A stretch of DNA of 64,000 nt, taken from NCBI GenBank assembly GCA_002104985.1, contig MCGO01000045.1, positions 124,001 to 188,000 of the forward strand, read 5' to 3'. The DNA comes from Rhizoclosmatium globosum (lineage: Eukaryota > Chytridiomycota > Chytridiomycetes > Chytridiales > Chytriomycetaceae). The first letter of the stretch is position 1, and the number at the start of each line of letters is the position of its first letter. The notes beneath the pieces are model-generated. The model saw only the letters and a list, made by a program, of their open reading frames with translations. It did not search any database and had not been told where the DNA came from. The translations under genes were made by a program, and so were the position numbers. Below, piece after piece: positions 45,261 to 57,900 of the stretch.

Positions 45261-46632
45261 ATGTCAACCAAGGTGAGCACGCTTCCGCATTCCCGCATGC
45301 ACACGCCTCTCGACCAAAGCATCATGATCGTGATACTGCGTGCCATCGAGAGCCCAGTGATGCGCCCCGACCCCTCTCTCTGTTTCACCGCAACTTGCTA
45401 ACCCTTCCCTCTCCCAATCACAGATTTTCGTCGGTGGTCTCTCCGTAAGCATCCCTCCTCTTTCTTGCGCAATGCAACGCAGGCCTTCAAGACCTGCGTT
45501 TTCTCTTTTTTCACGATGTTTACTCTGTGTGTTTCATAGTGGGGATCTGATGACCAGGCCCTTTACGATGCCTTTGGCCAGTACGGAACCGTCGCTGATG
45601 CCATTGTTCTCAAGGACAGAGAGACTGGTTAGTGCGCCTTCTTATCTTGGGCGTGTGTTGTTTGGACTGCGGAGACGTTGACTCACTCAATGGCGAAAAT
45701 TTTCGATACAACGGATGCGTGCGTGGAAAATGTGAACAGGGGAAGTTGGAATGTTGTTGGGTCCACTCGTTTACTTTACGTTGCGATACATCAATAGTTG
45801 TTAACGTGCCGGGATTGTTTGCGTGCTATCCTGTTGGTTGAGCACCATCCTATTGTCTCTTATCCCCCTTTACCCCCATGACCCTAAACCTGTACATCAA
45901 AATAAAAGGAAAGTCCCGTGGATTCGGTTTCGTTACCATGTCTTCCCCAGACGAGGCCCAGGCTGCCATTGCTGCCATGGACAACCAGGAGCTCGACGGC
46001 CGTACCGTCCGTGTCAACATTGCCGCTGACCGTAACGAGCGCCCAGCTTTCGGTGGTGACCGTGCCCCACGTGGTGACTTTGGTGGAAACCGTGGTGGCC
46101 GTGGTTCCTTCCCTCCAAAGGACCCATCTGACACCTTGTTTGTTGGAAACTTGACCTTCAACGCTACTGAGGACAGTGTCAGAAACTTCTTTGGAGAGCA
46201 GGGTGAAATTCTCTCTTGCCGCTTGCCAACTGACCGTGAGACTGGTCAGCCAAAGGGGTATGTATTTGATTTGGGGGTTACGTTCATGTTTGTTAATTGG
46301 TCATCTTTCATTGCACTATAGTTTCGCTTACGTTCAGTTCGCTGACATTGACACTGCCCAAGCCGCCCTCAACGCTCTCAACGGTGCCGACTTCGAAGGA
46401 CGTAACGTCCGTCTTGACTTCTCTGCCCCAAGAACTGACAGCGGTTTCGGTGGCCGTGGAGGTCGTGGAGGTTTCGGTGGAAACGCTGGTGGTTACAGAT
46501 CCGGAGGTTACGGTGGAAACTCTGGAGGCTACGGAAACCAGCAATCTGGTGGCTACCAGGCTTCCAACAACGACGGGTGAGTTCTCCAAATAGAGGCTGT
46601 CCTAAACTAACTATGTATTCAGTTACAACTAA
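45261..46632 (+). CDS. Glycine-rich RNA-binding protein with two RRMs
   Basis: Six exons with no correction, 244 aa: 45261-45272 (12 nt), 45424-45444 (21 nt), 45540-45627, 45909-46257, 46322-46576 and 46623-46632. RRM1: KIFVGGLSW (RNP2) and KSRGFGFVTM (RNP1). RRM2: TLFVGNLTF and QPKGFAYVQF. Between and after them are RGG/FGG repeats (GFGGRGGRGGFGGN, SGGYGGNSGGYG), typical of nucleolin/Gar2-like or hnRNP-type proteins that bind and chaperone RNA. The first RRM is assembled from three exons, two of them micro-exons. Codon use is strongly biased (GGT, CGT, GCC), which suggests high expression. Confidence 0.88.
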
Positions 46633-46961
46633 ATGTGTGTTGACCTGTTGAGCCCCATTCTTGTTTTGCTTTTCTCTCTCTATCCTTTATGTTCAACTTG
46701 TTGAACCGTTGTGTTTTATTTGCTTTCAACTTGCATGGTCCGTCTTGTCCTGTCCTTGGCATATTGTATTGTACTGTTTTTTCGTATGGGGTTCATTTGT
46801 CTGTTATTACTGCTGATATGGAGAATCATCTCCAAGTTTGAATATAATCTGCGTGTTATTCATATCTTATGCCTTTATTGAATCAAGTGGAAGTTGGTGG
46901 GATGTTTGGATTTCCCGCCCATCTATTAAAACAGGACCTGTCAAAAAACCATCTCGCAACC

Positions 46962-47954
46962 ATGACTACTGTAGCCTCGTTCGTACTTCGCTCTCTGGAG
47001 TACAATATCACATACCCAGTCGCACCTTCTGTATTCCTTGTGCAGCTTATGCGATACAAAAACGCGACTGTGGATTCTATTTTCCCAGCAAAGTGTTCTT
47101 GCTCTGAGTCCACCGAGAAGTGTTCCTGCACCAGCCTCCTCGCAAAACGAGATGCTGAAGCTTTTGATGAGGCGGCCAACGTGTTGCTTGGACTCAGAGC
47201 ATTCTTTGCTGTTGCCGTTCTTGCATCCATACTATATGCCGCTCACAACCAAACTCTCTCTGACCCTCGTTCCGGACTGCCCTCTCTTATGGCATGTCCC
47301 TATTCCTGTACTTTGCTGTAAGTCTCCACTTAAAAACGAACCTTTTCGTCACCCCCTTGAAACTGACCTGACAATTCCTTTCCCTTGCACACATAGCTCC
47401 ACATTCTCGTTTCTGTCCAAACCAGGCTCGAAAAGACCTATCTCTTGACTACAGGACCCATACCATTTAGTTCTCTGGATCCTTCACTGCTTCACATTGA
47501 CTATGTGTTGGCATCGACTGTCTCGTTCTACTGGTTCCCACCGGCTGTCGCGTCTGAAGAGCGAGGAGTTATTTCTACTATTGTTTGTTGGGGAATGGTA
47601 ATGGAAATGCTTATGAGTGCGTGGAGGGTTCATGGTGGTCTTGTAGGAGCCACAATTGTTTGGTCTCTTTCTATTGCTGCTGTTGTTGTAGCTTACAAAA
47701 CACACGTTCCGGAAGCTCCTCAATCAGTTCATGCCGCTTTGGAGAGCGCCATGTTTGGACTTGAATTGATTGCTGGTTCGTTTACTGCAGTTTGGATTGC
47801 TGGTTTGGCAAGAGACTTCATGTTCTCGCCAGTGTGCAAGGTTCAGGAATGTATTTGTAAGAGAGGGGCTTTGTTGCAGGAGGTGGAGGCGCCAAGTCAA
47901 GAGTTGGACTGTGATGTGAAACAAATGGCTGAGAAGATTTCTGTTATTGCTTGA
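46962..47954 (+). CDS. Uncharacterised multi-pass membrane protein
   Basis: Exons 46962-47317 and 47426-47954 join in frame to 294 aa. A Cys-rich loop (CSCSESTEKCSC) precedes the first hydrophobic helix (LLGLRAFFAVAVLASILYAA). Further helices occur around DYVLASTVSFYWFPPAVA, TIVCWGMVMEMLMSAW, GATIVWSLSIAAVVVAY and FGLELIAGSFTAVWIAGLA. The closing part has a CKVQECICKRG motif. Topology suggests five or six membrane segments. I do not recognise the family. Confidence 0.65.
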
Positions 47955-48036
47955 TATTGATTTAATTTATTGTAGAACACGTTAATTATTATTGTTCGTT
48001 GGAATCGTAAATTTCTGTCAAAAAGTTCGAAGGAAG

Positions 48037-50629
48037 ATGGGTGCAGAAGGAGGTTCTATACTCCAGGGAGAGAATCCTCTGGCGATGAGTCCGCTGTCCC
48101 TATTTTTGATGCAGTGCTGTGTTGTTATCGTTACAGCGCGTCTTCTGTCATTCCCGCTGAAATGGATCAACCAACCAACCGTCATTGCTGAAGTTCTTGG
48201 AGGTCTAGTAAGTTCTCCAATACATTATCTTTTACATTTACTCCGCCTATATTGTGACTTGCAATGGAGTGTTGTGAAACTAACACCTCCAAAACCAATC
48301 CAGGTTTTGGGTGCAACATGTCTCTCAAGGTTATCAGTCTTCAAAAACAATCTATTCCCGACATCATCTTTGCCATTCATGAAGATAGTAGCGGACCTGG
48401 GACTCGTATTCTATTTGTTCCTTGTGAGTCTAATTTTAGAAACAAATTGTTCGTTGATATTTTGGACAAGGTCGGACTTGAATTGGATCCAACAGAACTA
48501 TTCAAAACCTTCAAAAAGTCCGTTTCAATATCTGTCGCAGGGATTTTCTTGCCTTTCGCGCTGGGAGCTGCTATTTCACGAGTTACATATGACAACTATG
48601 CGGATCCTACTGTTTCATATACATCGTTCTGTTATTTATTGGAGTTGCTATGTCAATCACTGCGTTTCCTGTTCTTGCTCGAATCCTGACTGAACGAAAA
48701 TTACTGCATACCAAAGTTGGGCAAGCAACAATTCTGCTGCAGCTTGCGACGATTTTATCGCATGGACGTTATTGGTTCTCGTCGTGGCATTGATTAACAA
48801 TGGAGGTCATGGAGATAGCGGATCTTATACGATTGCTGTGTACGTGTTCCTCACAGTAATTGGATGGACATTGTTTCTTTGGTTTGGCGTGCGTCCGCTC
48901 CTCTCATTTCTCGTAAATTTAGCCGAAGATAGAGAGCACTTGAATCACCTATTGCTCTTCATTGTATTCACGCTCGTATTGTTTTCGTCATGGTTCACTG
49001 AAATTATCGGCGTACAAGCTATATTTGGGGCCTTCTTGGCTGGAATTATCATGCCACATGAGCATGGATTTGCGAGAAAACTTGCCTCGCAGATAGAAGA
49101 TCTTGTCACTGTGGTTTTCTTGCCTTTATATTTTGCGTATTCGGGGCTCAATACACAATTGGGGCTTTTGGACGACGGAAAGTCATGGTCATTTGTCGCA
49201 CTTGTGTGTTTTGTTGCATGCGCTGGTAAGATGTTGGGATGTACTGTTGCAGCCCGTACATCTGGACTCAATTGGCGAGAATCGTCTGCAGTCGGAATAT
49301 TAATGAACACGAGAGGGTAAGTTGCATTTAAGTTATAATGCGTTTACAAGTTGTTTATCTAGGTTGGTGCAAATCATAGTTCTGAACGTCGGACTGCAGG
49401 CTAAAGTAATTACACCAAAATTGTTTGCAATTTTCGTGCTTATGGCAATATTCACAACATTTCTAACGGTTCCGCTGATTGCGGTTGTTTATCCCGCCTC
49501 CTGTAAGTTAAAGGTACTTCGTTGATTAATTCTCTGAAACGATTTCACTAGACTACGAAAGAGAAATGAAGATCGCACTGATTGAAGGGGATGTCGAAGG
49601 CGGGAATGAGAAGTCGCCACAAACCCAAACAGCAGAAATGGCTCTCATATTCGATCACTTATCTATCTCCCTTCAATGGGGTAGTTTCTCCAATGATGAG
49701 CTTGTGTTCGCTGATGCATGCCTCGCCGAGTCTTGATTCTCTCACTGTATTTGCGCTTCACTTGATCAAAATGGACTCACGTTTTACTACTGTAATGCAA
49801 GCAGCTGAAAAGTCTGATTTTATCAAGGAAGATGCACTTCTCAATGTATTTTGCACATTTACGGGCCTTCATAAGATTCCATCACATCCAATTCTTCAAG
49901 TTGCTGATGCTGACGATATTGCCCCGACTATAATTAATTGCGCCAAACTTTCTTCAGTTAATTTAGTAATTATTCCTCAACTGGCCTGTAAACGAATCGA
50001 AGGGACGACTGTGATGTCGCCCTCACATGGTTGGATGGGGTTGGACTTGACGCAGCAAGCAAGCTCTGTAGCCAAAAATGTTCGAAAATCGCTGGCATCT
50101 GCATCCGTAGTCCATTTTATTGACCGTGGATTCTTGTCATTCAATGCTACAAATATGATGAAGTCGCCATCCTCAATTCACTTCCCAGTTGAACCAAAGC
50201 TCTCGAACGAACAGTCGAATAACACATTGAAACAAGAAAAACATCCAGAGTACAACTTATTGGTCATAGTTGGTAGTGATTCTGAGCTAGATGATTTGGC
50301 ATCCATCTCATTTGCCAAACACATAGCAGAGTCACGTATGGGTGAAGATTTAAACAAATTCGATACAACAATTTTGCGCTTAGATGCTGCTATTAATGAC
50401 CCTTCGAAAAAATTCCAAATAATCAAGGACGCTAAAGATATCAGGCTGACAAGCGACACTATTCAAACATTGACGAGTTATATGCTAACTTTGTCGTAAC
50501 CCAAACGATCTTGCTGTTGTTGGGGAAAGTGTATTGCTGCAGAATACAAGTTGGAATGGGATTGCTTTGGAGCATTGGCTGCAATATAGCTGCAACGCAT
50601 CAATAGCGATTGTATATGGTCGCGAATAA
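48037..50629 (+). CDS. CPA2 K+/H+ antiporter, KHA1-like, tandem copy 1
   Basis: Exons 48037-48207, 48304-48423, 48471-49316, 49363-49502 and 49552-50629. KHA1-like proteins exchange K+ (or Na+) for H+ in Golgi/endosomal membranes. Family motifs: QPTVIAEVLGGLVLG, FYLFLVGLELDP, GVAMSITAFPVLARILTERK, ACDDFIAWTLLV (ion-binding DD), GAFLAGIIMPHEHGFARKLA, PLYFAYSGLNTQLGLL and GILMNTRGLVQIIVLNVG. A cytosolic regulatory C-terminus of about 350 residues contains two degenerate USP-like parts (DSLTVFALHLIKM, LLVIVGSDSELDDLA). Bases are missing near 48630 (TTT), 48734 (ATTT), 49660 and 50490. The copy at 50865 shows the correct frame at the first two. Confidence 0.82.
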
Positions 50630-50864
50630 TGATAGACAAGGTTCAATAAATTCGCCATATGCACGTGCTAAAGACTTCGTTAGAAGTTGAACTATGTCCA
50701 TACAACCATGATTTACAGGTCCAAGTGCAGTGAGTAAAATAATATAAGTTAAAGTTGATTGTTGGAGATTAGTTGGGGTTGGTCCGGGTCGTCTCGTCCA
50801 ATAATCTTTTGTCAGGCACCATCAACACAAAAGTCAATTCCAAATCATCATCAACATCACCATC

Positions 50865-53621
50865 ATGGGAGCTGAAGGAGGATCCATCCTGCAGGGCCAG
50901 AACCCACTCACCATGAGTCCAATGTCGCTCTTCTTGATGCAGTGTTGTGTGGTTATTGTCACCGCCCGAATCCTCTCGTTCCCGCTCAAATGGCTGCGTC
51001 AGCCAACAGTTATCGCAGAAGTCATTGGCGGTCTCGTGAGTGCAGATTCCAACAGCTTCTGAATGCGAGGCTCGTTCCAAAGCCAGAATGTTCTAACTTT
51101 GGTCTCAAAAGGTGCTTGGAGCGTCATGTCTCTGCCGGATCCCCGCTTTCAAGAACAACCTGTTTCCGGCATCGTCTCTTCCGTTTATGAAGATTGTTGC
51201 GGATCTGGGCCTTGTCTTTTACATGTTTCTCGTAAGGAACCTTCGTAAGCCACTATAAGTTCTCTAAACAACAATTACAACAGGTTGGTCTCGAGCTGGA
51301 GCCTATTGAGCTATTCAAAACCTTTAAAAAGTCAGTCGCTATCTCAGTGGCCGGTATCGTGCTGCCGTTTGGGCTAGGCCTGGCGATTGCGAGGGTTCGT
51401 TTACAACATGTGACTTGAACTCCACCCGTCTGATCAAACACAACGCCACACAGCTGATTTACGATACCTATGCAGACCAAACTGTTCCATTCACTTCGTT
51501 TTTACTGTTTATTGGTGTCGCCATGTCCATCACTGCCTTCCCTGTTCTCGCTCGTATCCTGACTGAAAGAAAACTGATGCATACTCGTGTAGGGCAAGCC
51601 ACCATTTCCGCTGCTGCCTGCGATGATTTTATTGCATGGACGCTATTGGTTCTAGTCGTGGCGTTGGTTAATAACGGAGGGAATGGGAATAGTGGCTCAT
51701 ACACTGTCGCAGTCTATGTATTTCTTGTCGTGATTGGATATACCCTGTTTCTTTGGTTTGCTGTACGCCCAATTCTGGCTCATCTCGTAAATTTGGCCAA
51801 AGATCGAGAACACGTTCATCATTTGCTTCTGTTTGTTGTGTTCACGATTGTTCTCTTCTCGTCCTGGTTCACTGAAGTCATTGGAGTTCAAGCCATCTTT
51901 GGTGCGTTTTTGGTGGGAATCGTGATTCCTCATGACCATGGCTTCGCGAGAAAGTTGGCTGGCCAGTTTGAAGATCTTGTCACAGTCGTTTTCCTTCCTC
52001 TGTACTTTGCTTATTCTGGGCTTAACACTCAGTTGGGACTGCTGGATGATGGAAAATCTTGGTCCATGGTTGCATTGATTTGTTTCATTGCTTGTTTGGG
52101 TAAAATGTTGGGATGCACAATTGCAGCAAGAGGCTCGGGTCTCAATTGGCGAGAGGCGTCGCAGTTGGAATTCTCATGAACACAAGAGGGTATGTTGTGT
52201 CTGATGTTAATGCGGGTGTTGAATAATTTACAGATTGGTTCAAATTATTGTTCTCAACGTTGGTCTCACAGCTGGTGTAATCACACCCAAATTGTTCGCC
52301 ATCTTTGTGCTTATGGCACTTTTACCACTTTTATGACAGTTCCATTGATAACGCTTGTTTATCCACACTCATGTACGTAAATTATAGTTCAAAATTTGCC
52401 ATAACTTTTCATCATAGACTATAGCAAAGAAGTCAGCTTAGGCCTAAAGACAGTGTGGTTGACAAACCCGATGATCATGATGTGGCGGATGCCATGTCGT
52501 CTCCTAATCAAAGTGAAACTGAAATTCGAGCTTTGGTTTGCCTCCCTCAATGGAAGTTGTGTCATCAATGATGACACTATGTACAATGATTTCTGGCTCA
52601 CATATATCCAATCATTTACCGTATTTGCTTTGCGCTTAGTTAAAATGGATCAGCGGTTCACCACGGTGGTATGTTTTCTCATTTTATAATATCCATGTCA
52701 TCACTGGCTTGCTTACGCCATATTCAGATGAAAGCCGCCAATCCAACCGATACAATCGAAGAAGATCCCGTTTTAAACGTATTCCACACGTTCTCTGGTC
52801 TGCATGGTGTTTCGTCCCACCCTCTCTTGGATTTTGCTGATCCAGGCAACCTATCCAATGCAGTGCTGAAGCAGCAAAACAATCATCAGTCAATCTTGTA
52901 ATAATTCCTCAAGCTGCTACCAAAAAAACGGAAGCTAAGGTTGAATCATCCAAACAACATCCCAATCGAAGAACCAGTCCGGTTGGATCATTGGAGACGA
53001 CTCTACGCAAAGAACTCGTACCATGGCTTCAGAAGTGAGCAAAGCCATACCATCAGCAACAGTTGTGCACTTCATCGATAGAGGATTTATGGCTCTCAAT
53101 CCATCTCGAGGCTCCACACCATCTTCTCGCCTTTTTTCAGTCTTTGCTCGGACTGGTTCTGCATCCACATTAGATACTTCAAAAGCATTTACTCCTGAAC
53201 CTATCAACGTGTCCATACTCGTGGCAGGATTAAGCGACTCAAGTGAAAACGAAGCAATGCTATTCGTTAAACACATTACATCGTCCTCAATGTTTCTCCA
53301 TCCATCAAGTTCCGGATACATATCGTGAAACTTCCTGCACCGGCCGATAGTTCTGCCGTCACGCTGGAATCAGTACCACTTTTAGCTGCACCGTCTATAA
53401 AGAATGCAGCTGACGTGATGCTTGAAACAGATAATATTCCTGCATTGACGAGTTGTTTGGGGAACCTATGTCGAAATCAAGAGGATTTGATTGTCGTGGG
53501 AGAAAGTGTCGTGCAAAGGAACTCTGATTATTTCGCAAGTGGGCATAAGGAGCCTGGATTGGAACATTGGTTGGCGTACACTTCTGTTGCATCGGTTGCT
53601 ATTGTTCGGGGTCACAAGTGA
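50865..53621 (+). CDS. CPA2 K+/H+ antiporter, KHA1-like, tandem copy 2
   Basis: Exons 50865-51035, 51112-51231, 51284-51394, 51454-52189, 52234-52373 and further exons to 53621. Strongly similar to copy 1 throughout the membrane domain (same GVAMSITAFPVLARILTERK and ACDDFIAW motifs) and with an extra intron between helices 4 and 5. The C-terminus is more diverged, ending DLIVVGESVVQRN...EHWLAYTSVASVAIVRGHK. Frame breaks near 52163 (before GILMNTRG), near 52320, in the 52500-52560 region and between 52860 and 53330 make the C-terminal half hard to assemble, so some of those may be real decay. The two genes are in the same direction 235 bp apart. Confidence 0.78.
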
Positions 53622-53712
53622 TTCAATTTCAAGTTTTTGGTAATACATACCACCATATTGTTCCTTAATAAACTTAAGTTATCAGTTTAAAGGGAGTAAA
53701 AGTTGGTGACAA

Positions 53713-55380
53713 ATGCGAACCTTCACCCATCAAGTACAGCACCCTTCCACGAACCACCACCCAGCCTCTTTAACCAAACCATTCATCCAGGAAGTATCCA
53801 CGCACAACACATCTGGATCGTGCTATCTGATCCTGCACTCGAAAGTGTACGATGTGACAACCTTCCTCCACCAACACCCAGGTGGCGCATCAATCATTCT
53901 CCGCGAAGCCGGAACAGACGCAACCGAAGCGTATTCAATGTACCACCCAAAAGACCTTCTCGAAACAGTCCTTCCACCAGCCCTTTGCATCGGCACCTTG
54001 GATCCCACGAGCACTCCCGTCCAACGTTCCCTCGTCCCTGCAGAATCAAAGAAACACTCTAGCAACGAGAAACCAAGTATAAACGAAATGCTGAATGCCT
54101 TTGATTTCGAGGTACTTCTGTCCCTTAACTCTAAAAACAGCTACACAAGCTTTAACAACAACAACAACAACCCACAAGGCCGTCGCCCGAAAAGTCCTCA
54201 AACCAGAGTCCTGGGCCTACTACTCCTCCGGCGCCGAAGACGAACTAACCCTCCGCGAGAACCACGCCGCCTTCCACCGAATCCTCTTCAAACCCCGTGT
54301 CCTCATCAACGTCTCCAACATCTCAACCACAACAACGTTCCTCTCCTCGCCCTCCTCCCTCCCCGTATACATCACGGCCTGCGCGTTGGGGAAGTTGGGT
54401 CATCCTGAGGGTGAAGTCGTGTTGACGAGGGCGGCGGGTGCGAAGGGTGTTATTCAGATGATGCCGACGCTTGCGAGTTGTTCGTTGGATGAGATGTTGG
54501 ATGCGCGCGTTGTTGGACAGGATACGTGGTTTCAGTTGTATGTGAATGGGGATCGGGAGGTGACGAGGAAGGTTGTGAAGAGGGCGGAGGAGAGAGGGTG
54601 TAAAGGGTTGTTTGTGACTGTGGATGCACCGTCTGTAAGTTTTGTTTGGGTGTTACTGTGAGTGTGGGTATACTAACGCTGTAATTCATAGCTTGGCCGT
54701 CGTGAAAAGGATATGCGTCTCAAGTACTCGTCGTCGGTCTCGGATATTCAAGAAAAGAATAACGGGTCAAATGTGAACCGTAATATGGGTGCTGCACGTG
54801 CAATCTCTTCCTTCATTGACGCGACCCTTTCTTGGCCTGATATTGAATGGCTCGGTTCAATCACTACAATGCCAATCGTTCTCAAAGGAATCCAGACTGG
54901 CCAAGATGCTGTCCGCGCCGCTTATTTGCCATGTGTGAAGGGTATTGTTGTGAGTAACCACGGTGGAAGACAGCTTGACACGTGTCGCTCCGGAATCCAA
55001 ATCTTGCCTGAAGTTGTCGCTGCACTCAAAAGCGTTGGACTTCGTGATCGCCTTGAAATCTTTTTGGATGGCGGAGTTCGTCGTGGTGCCGATATTTTCA
55101 AGGCTCTGGCTCTTGGTGCGAAGGGAGTTGGAATTGGTAGACCTTCTTTGTATGCATGAGTGCGTATGGTCAAGAAGGTGTTGAGCGGTTGTTGGATATC
55201 TTGAAAGAGGAACTTGAGATGGTTATGGCGTTGAATGGTGTTACATCGATTGACCAAATCACGGAGGAACTTGTTGACGCGAGTAATTTAGGAAGACATG
55301 TGAGTGTGATTAGGGACTCGTTGCATGAGGATGTCTATGAACCATTGCGTGGACCAATTGACTTCAAGAGTCGATTGTAA
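53713..55380 (+). CDS. Flavocytochrome b2-like L-lactate dehydrogenase (FMN, cytochrome b5 domain)
   Basis: Exons 53713-54111, 54179-54634 and 54692-55380, 514 aa after one correction at about 55157. N-terminal cytochrome b5-type heme domain with ligands in FLHQHPGGASII and SMYHPKDL. The FMN alpha-hydroxy-acid dehydrogenase domain includes WAYYSSGAEDELTLRENHAA, FKPRVLINV, KGLFVTVDAPSLGRREKDMR, IVVSNHGGRQLDTCRSGIQI (FMN site with the catalytic His) and DGGVRRGADIFKALALGAKG. In yeast the enzyme oxidises L-lactate and reduces cytochrome c in the intermembrane space. No clear mitochondrial presequence is visible here, so location is open. Confidence 0.87.
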
Positions 55381-55578
55381 AAGTCTGATAAGTTGACTAC
55401 GATGTATGGAAGTGCTATTCCAAGAAGAGGTTTCTATTTTTTCTATTTTATTTCTAGTTTACACATACAAGTTGAGAAGAGAGCAATAGAAAAGTTGGTA
55501 GTAATACAGAGTTGATCCTGCAACTCATCAAAAACAAAACATCAGCATTTGTTTGCATAATTTTACATGGCAACAACA

Positions 55579-56881
55579 TCAATCAACAATGGTTGCTTTT
55601 GAACTACCCGTGCGGGTGATAGGATTATCGATATCCACGAGAGCAAATCCAGTCCGCACAGTCTGTACAGGAACTCCAATAACGGGAGTCGCTGTCTCTG
55701 AAATTGCTGAGGTAGTGCTCGTAGAATCCGAAACAACATGAGCAACAGAAGAATGGTGTTCCAACAATTCGGCACCCGCACTGGATACCACGACAGTGCC
55801 TGTTGACACAATTCCCCGTGAAATAGTAACTGAAGAGCGTTGCTGCTGTTGTAGTTGCTGTTGTAGTTGTTGATGCAGAGGACTGGTAGGCCCACCACCA
55901 ACAGGAATACCACCCGATACAGGAATACCCACAAGTTTCGGCAAAGCATGACTCGCCCTCCTATTCCTTTCCTCTCCCCCACTCCCAACCACACCTCCAA
56001 TACCCCTCCATTCACCAAATCATCTTCACCAGCATTCCCACCACTACCTCTACTACTCAACGTACTAACACCGCTAATCTGAGTCGGCGGACTCACACTC
56101 CCATTCCGCATCAACTCAAAAGACCGTTTCTGCGCCATAACAATAATCTGTTCATCACTCTCCGTTTCATTTGTAACCATCGTCAACGGCCACTCCGTCC
56201 GTTTCAACGAGTCCGCCGCCGTCGTTGGCGGTGGTGGTGACAGTTGCGCACTTTGAATTTGTTCGGAGTCGTCGGCGAGGTATTCTTGAGATGTGGATGC
56301 ATTCAGACGGATGGTTTTTGTGAATCGGCGGCGTGGAGACATGTCGTAGGGGGAGATTGAAGCGGGGGTTTGTTTCCGTCTTTTTCGGACGATGAGGATT
56401 GAGCCGATTACGAGGAGGAGGAGGGCGGCTGATGCGATTAAGGCGATGAGGGTTGGGGAGAGGCGGGTGATTGGGAGTCGGAGGAGGTTGATGTTGAGGA
56501 TGGATTCGCGGTTTGAAGTGGCGCGAACTGGTTTGGAGTTGTTGTTGTTGTTTGTTGGGGAGAGGGTGGGCGGCCTTGGCCTCCAGCAATTGGTTCAGGG
56601 ACTGGTTGGACTGGATCAAGATTAGTTATCGTGGACGAGACTTGCGGCCGTTGGAAGCCAGAGCCGACTGAAATGCCTGCGAATGGTCCAGAGGGAAGAA
56701 GCGCTGGATCCGTGGCTGTTGATTCAGTGGTGGTGGTTGTCGTTGTTGTGGTTGACGTGTCCGTGGTTGACGTGGCCTGTGCTGCGTGGGTCCTCCTTTG
56801 CGTATTAATTGTTCCGGCGGCTGCGATTTGGATCCGAGGATCATCCGGTAAGAGGGGACTCTCGGGCTCAAGAGTCGCCAT
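55579..56881 (-). CDS. Single-pass membrane protein with Ser/Thr/Pro-rich ectodomain, gene 1
   Basis: ATG at 56881 (MATLEPESPLLPDDPRIQIA). About 120 residues rich in Thr, Ser, Pro and Gln (likely O-glycosylated) precede one helix (SPTLIALIASAALLLLVIGS, then ILIVRKRRKQ). The cytosolic tail contains poly-Gln and Ser-rich parts. No cleavable signal peptide is seen in the first 20 residues, so insertion may use the helix itself. The tail needs a correction near 55985 and the region before the helix one near 56500. Architecture is like the neighbouring gene at 57134. Family not recognised; a wall or surface sensor is one possibility. Confidence 0.5.
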
Positions 56882-57133
56882 TTTCCCGTTTTCAATTTGA
56901 AGGAAAGTGATTGGAAAGTGATCAAGGCCGTGCTTAACACCCGCCACCCCACAGCCACGTATAAGTCACCTCTTCCTCGTTTAGAATTGGCAGTCCGTAT
57001 TGACACCTTCTTTAGAATGCGTAGTGGTACCCGAACAGTTAACAGAAGATATACACCCTTAAACAGTTAATCTCCCTTCCATCCACGTGTTCAATGTTTT
57101 GAAGCAATATTAATTGTGATTTTATTAAGCAAT

Positions 57134-57900
57134 TTATCGTTTGGGAGCGTCTTCAGAAACAACTGCTCTCTGAGATTTCAGCCTCTCCAGAACATCTCCT
57201 TCGACAACATCCACTTTCAGTTCTCTTTTTAGACTCTTTTCGCGTGGCAATACTAAATCAGTAGGTGCAGTGGGTGCATTGGGCGATGAGAATGGTGTTG
57301 TAGGAATACTCGTTCCATAGTTATTGAAGCGTCCATTGGAGGAATTAGTAGACCGATCCGTCATTCTCCTTTCCAGAATACCCGAATCACTGATTGAATT
57401 CCGAGCACTAGTATCAGCAGCACTACTAGAAATACTTCCACGACCGAGACTAGCAGCAAACGGCCACGTGACATTCCTGTTCGCGGGAGTCGTTGATGCG
57501 TGTCTGTTTGGGGTGTTGTCGCAGCATCAGCGACAATGAGCAGCGAGTCCGAACGGGCGCTGTCGTTGCTTTCAAAGTCGCCTCGCTCGGTTGAATCCAA
57601 GTTCAAGTTGCGTTCAAGTCGCTGCTGCTTTTGGCGGCGGCGCAGTGGTCCGACAACAACAACGACAACGACAATCAGCAGAAGCGCCGCGCCGAGACTG
57701 CCGCAAAGAATCGCAATGGTTTGGCCAGACATTCCCGACGACGACGACGACGACGACAACGACGAGGGAAGAACAGTGGTTGTTGTTGCCGCCGTCGTCG
57801 AATCAACTGCTGCTCCTGTAAAACTGGGTCCGGAAACAGTCGGCGCAAACGTTGCCGTTACTGCAGGTACAAACGCTGATGTTCGTGCACTTGCACTCAA
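57134..57900 (-). CDS. Single-pass membrane protein with Ser/Thr-rich ectodomain, gene 2 (5' end open)
   Basis: The reading frame opens at about 57900 but without an ATG, so an upstream exon is expected. A Thr/Ser/Val-rich extracellular part is followed by SSSSSSSGMSGQ and a membrane helix (TIAILCGSLGAALLLIVVVV), a basic stop-transfer (RRRQKQQRLER) and a Ser/Asp/Asn-rich cytosolic tail ending LKSQRAVVSEDAPKR. One correction near 57480 joins the tail. The layout matches the gene at 55579-56881 (Thr-rich ectodomain, one helix, disordered tail), but no direct sequence similarity stands out. The GTCGTC repeat at about 57735-57765 encodes the Ser run. Confidence 0.45.

Noticed and set aside
57735..57765. 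GAC/GTC trinucleotide run as a CRISPR-like or functional repeat
   Set aside because: It encodes a Ser run in the membrane protein on the minus strand and is an ordinary coding microsatellite.
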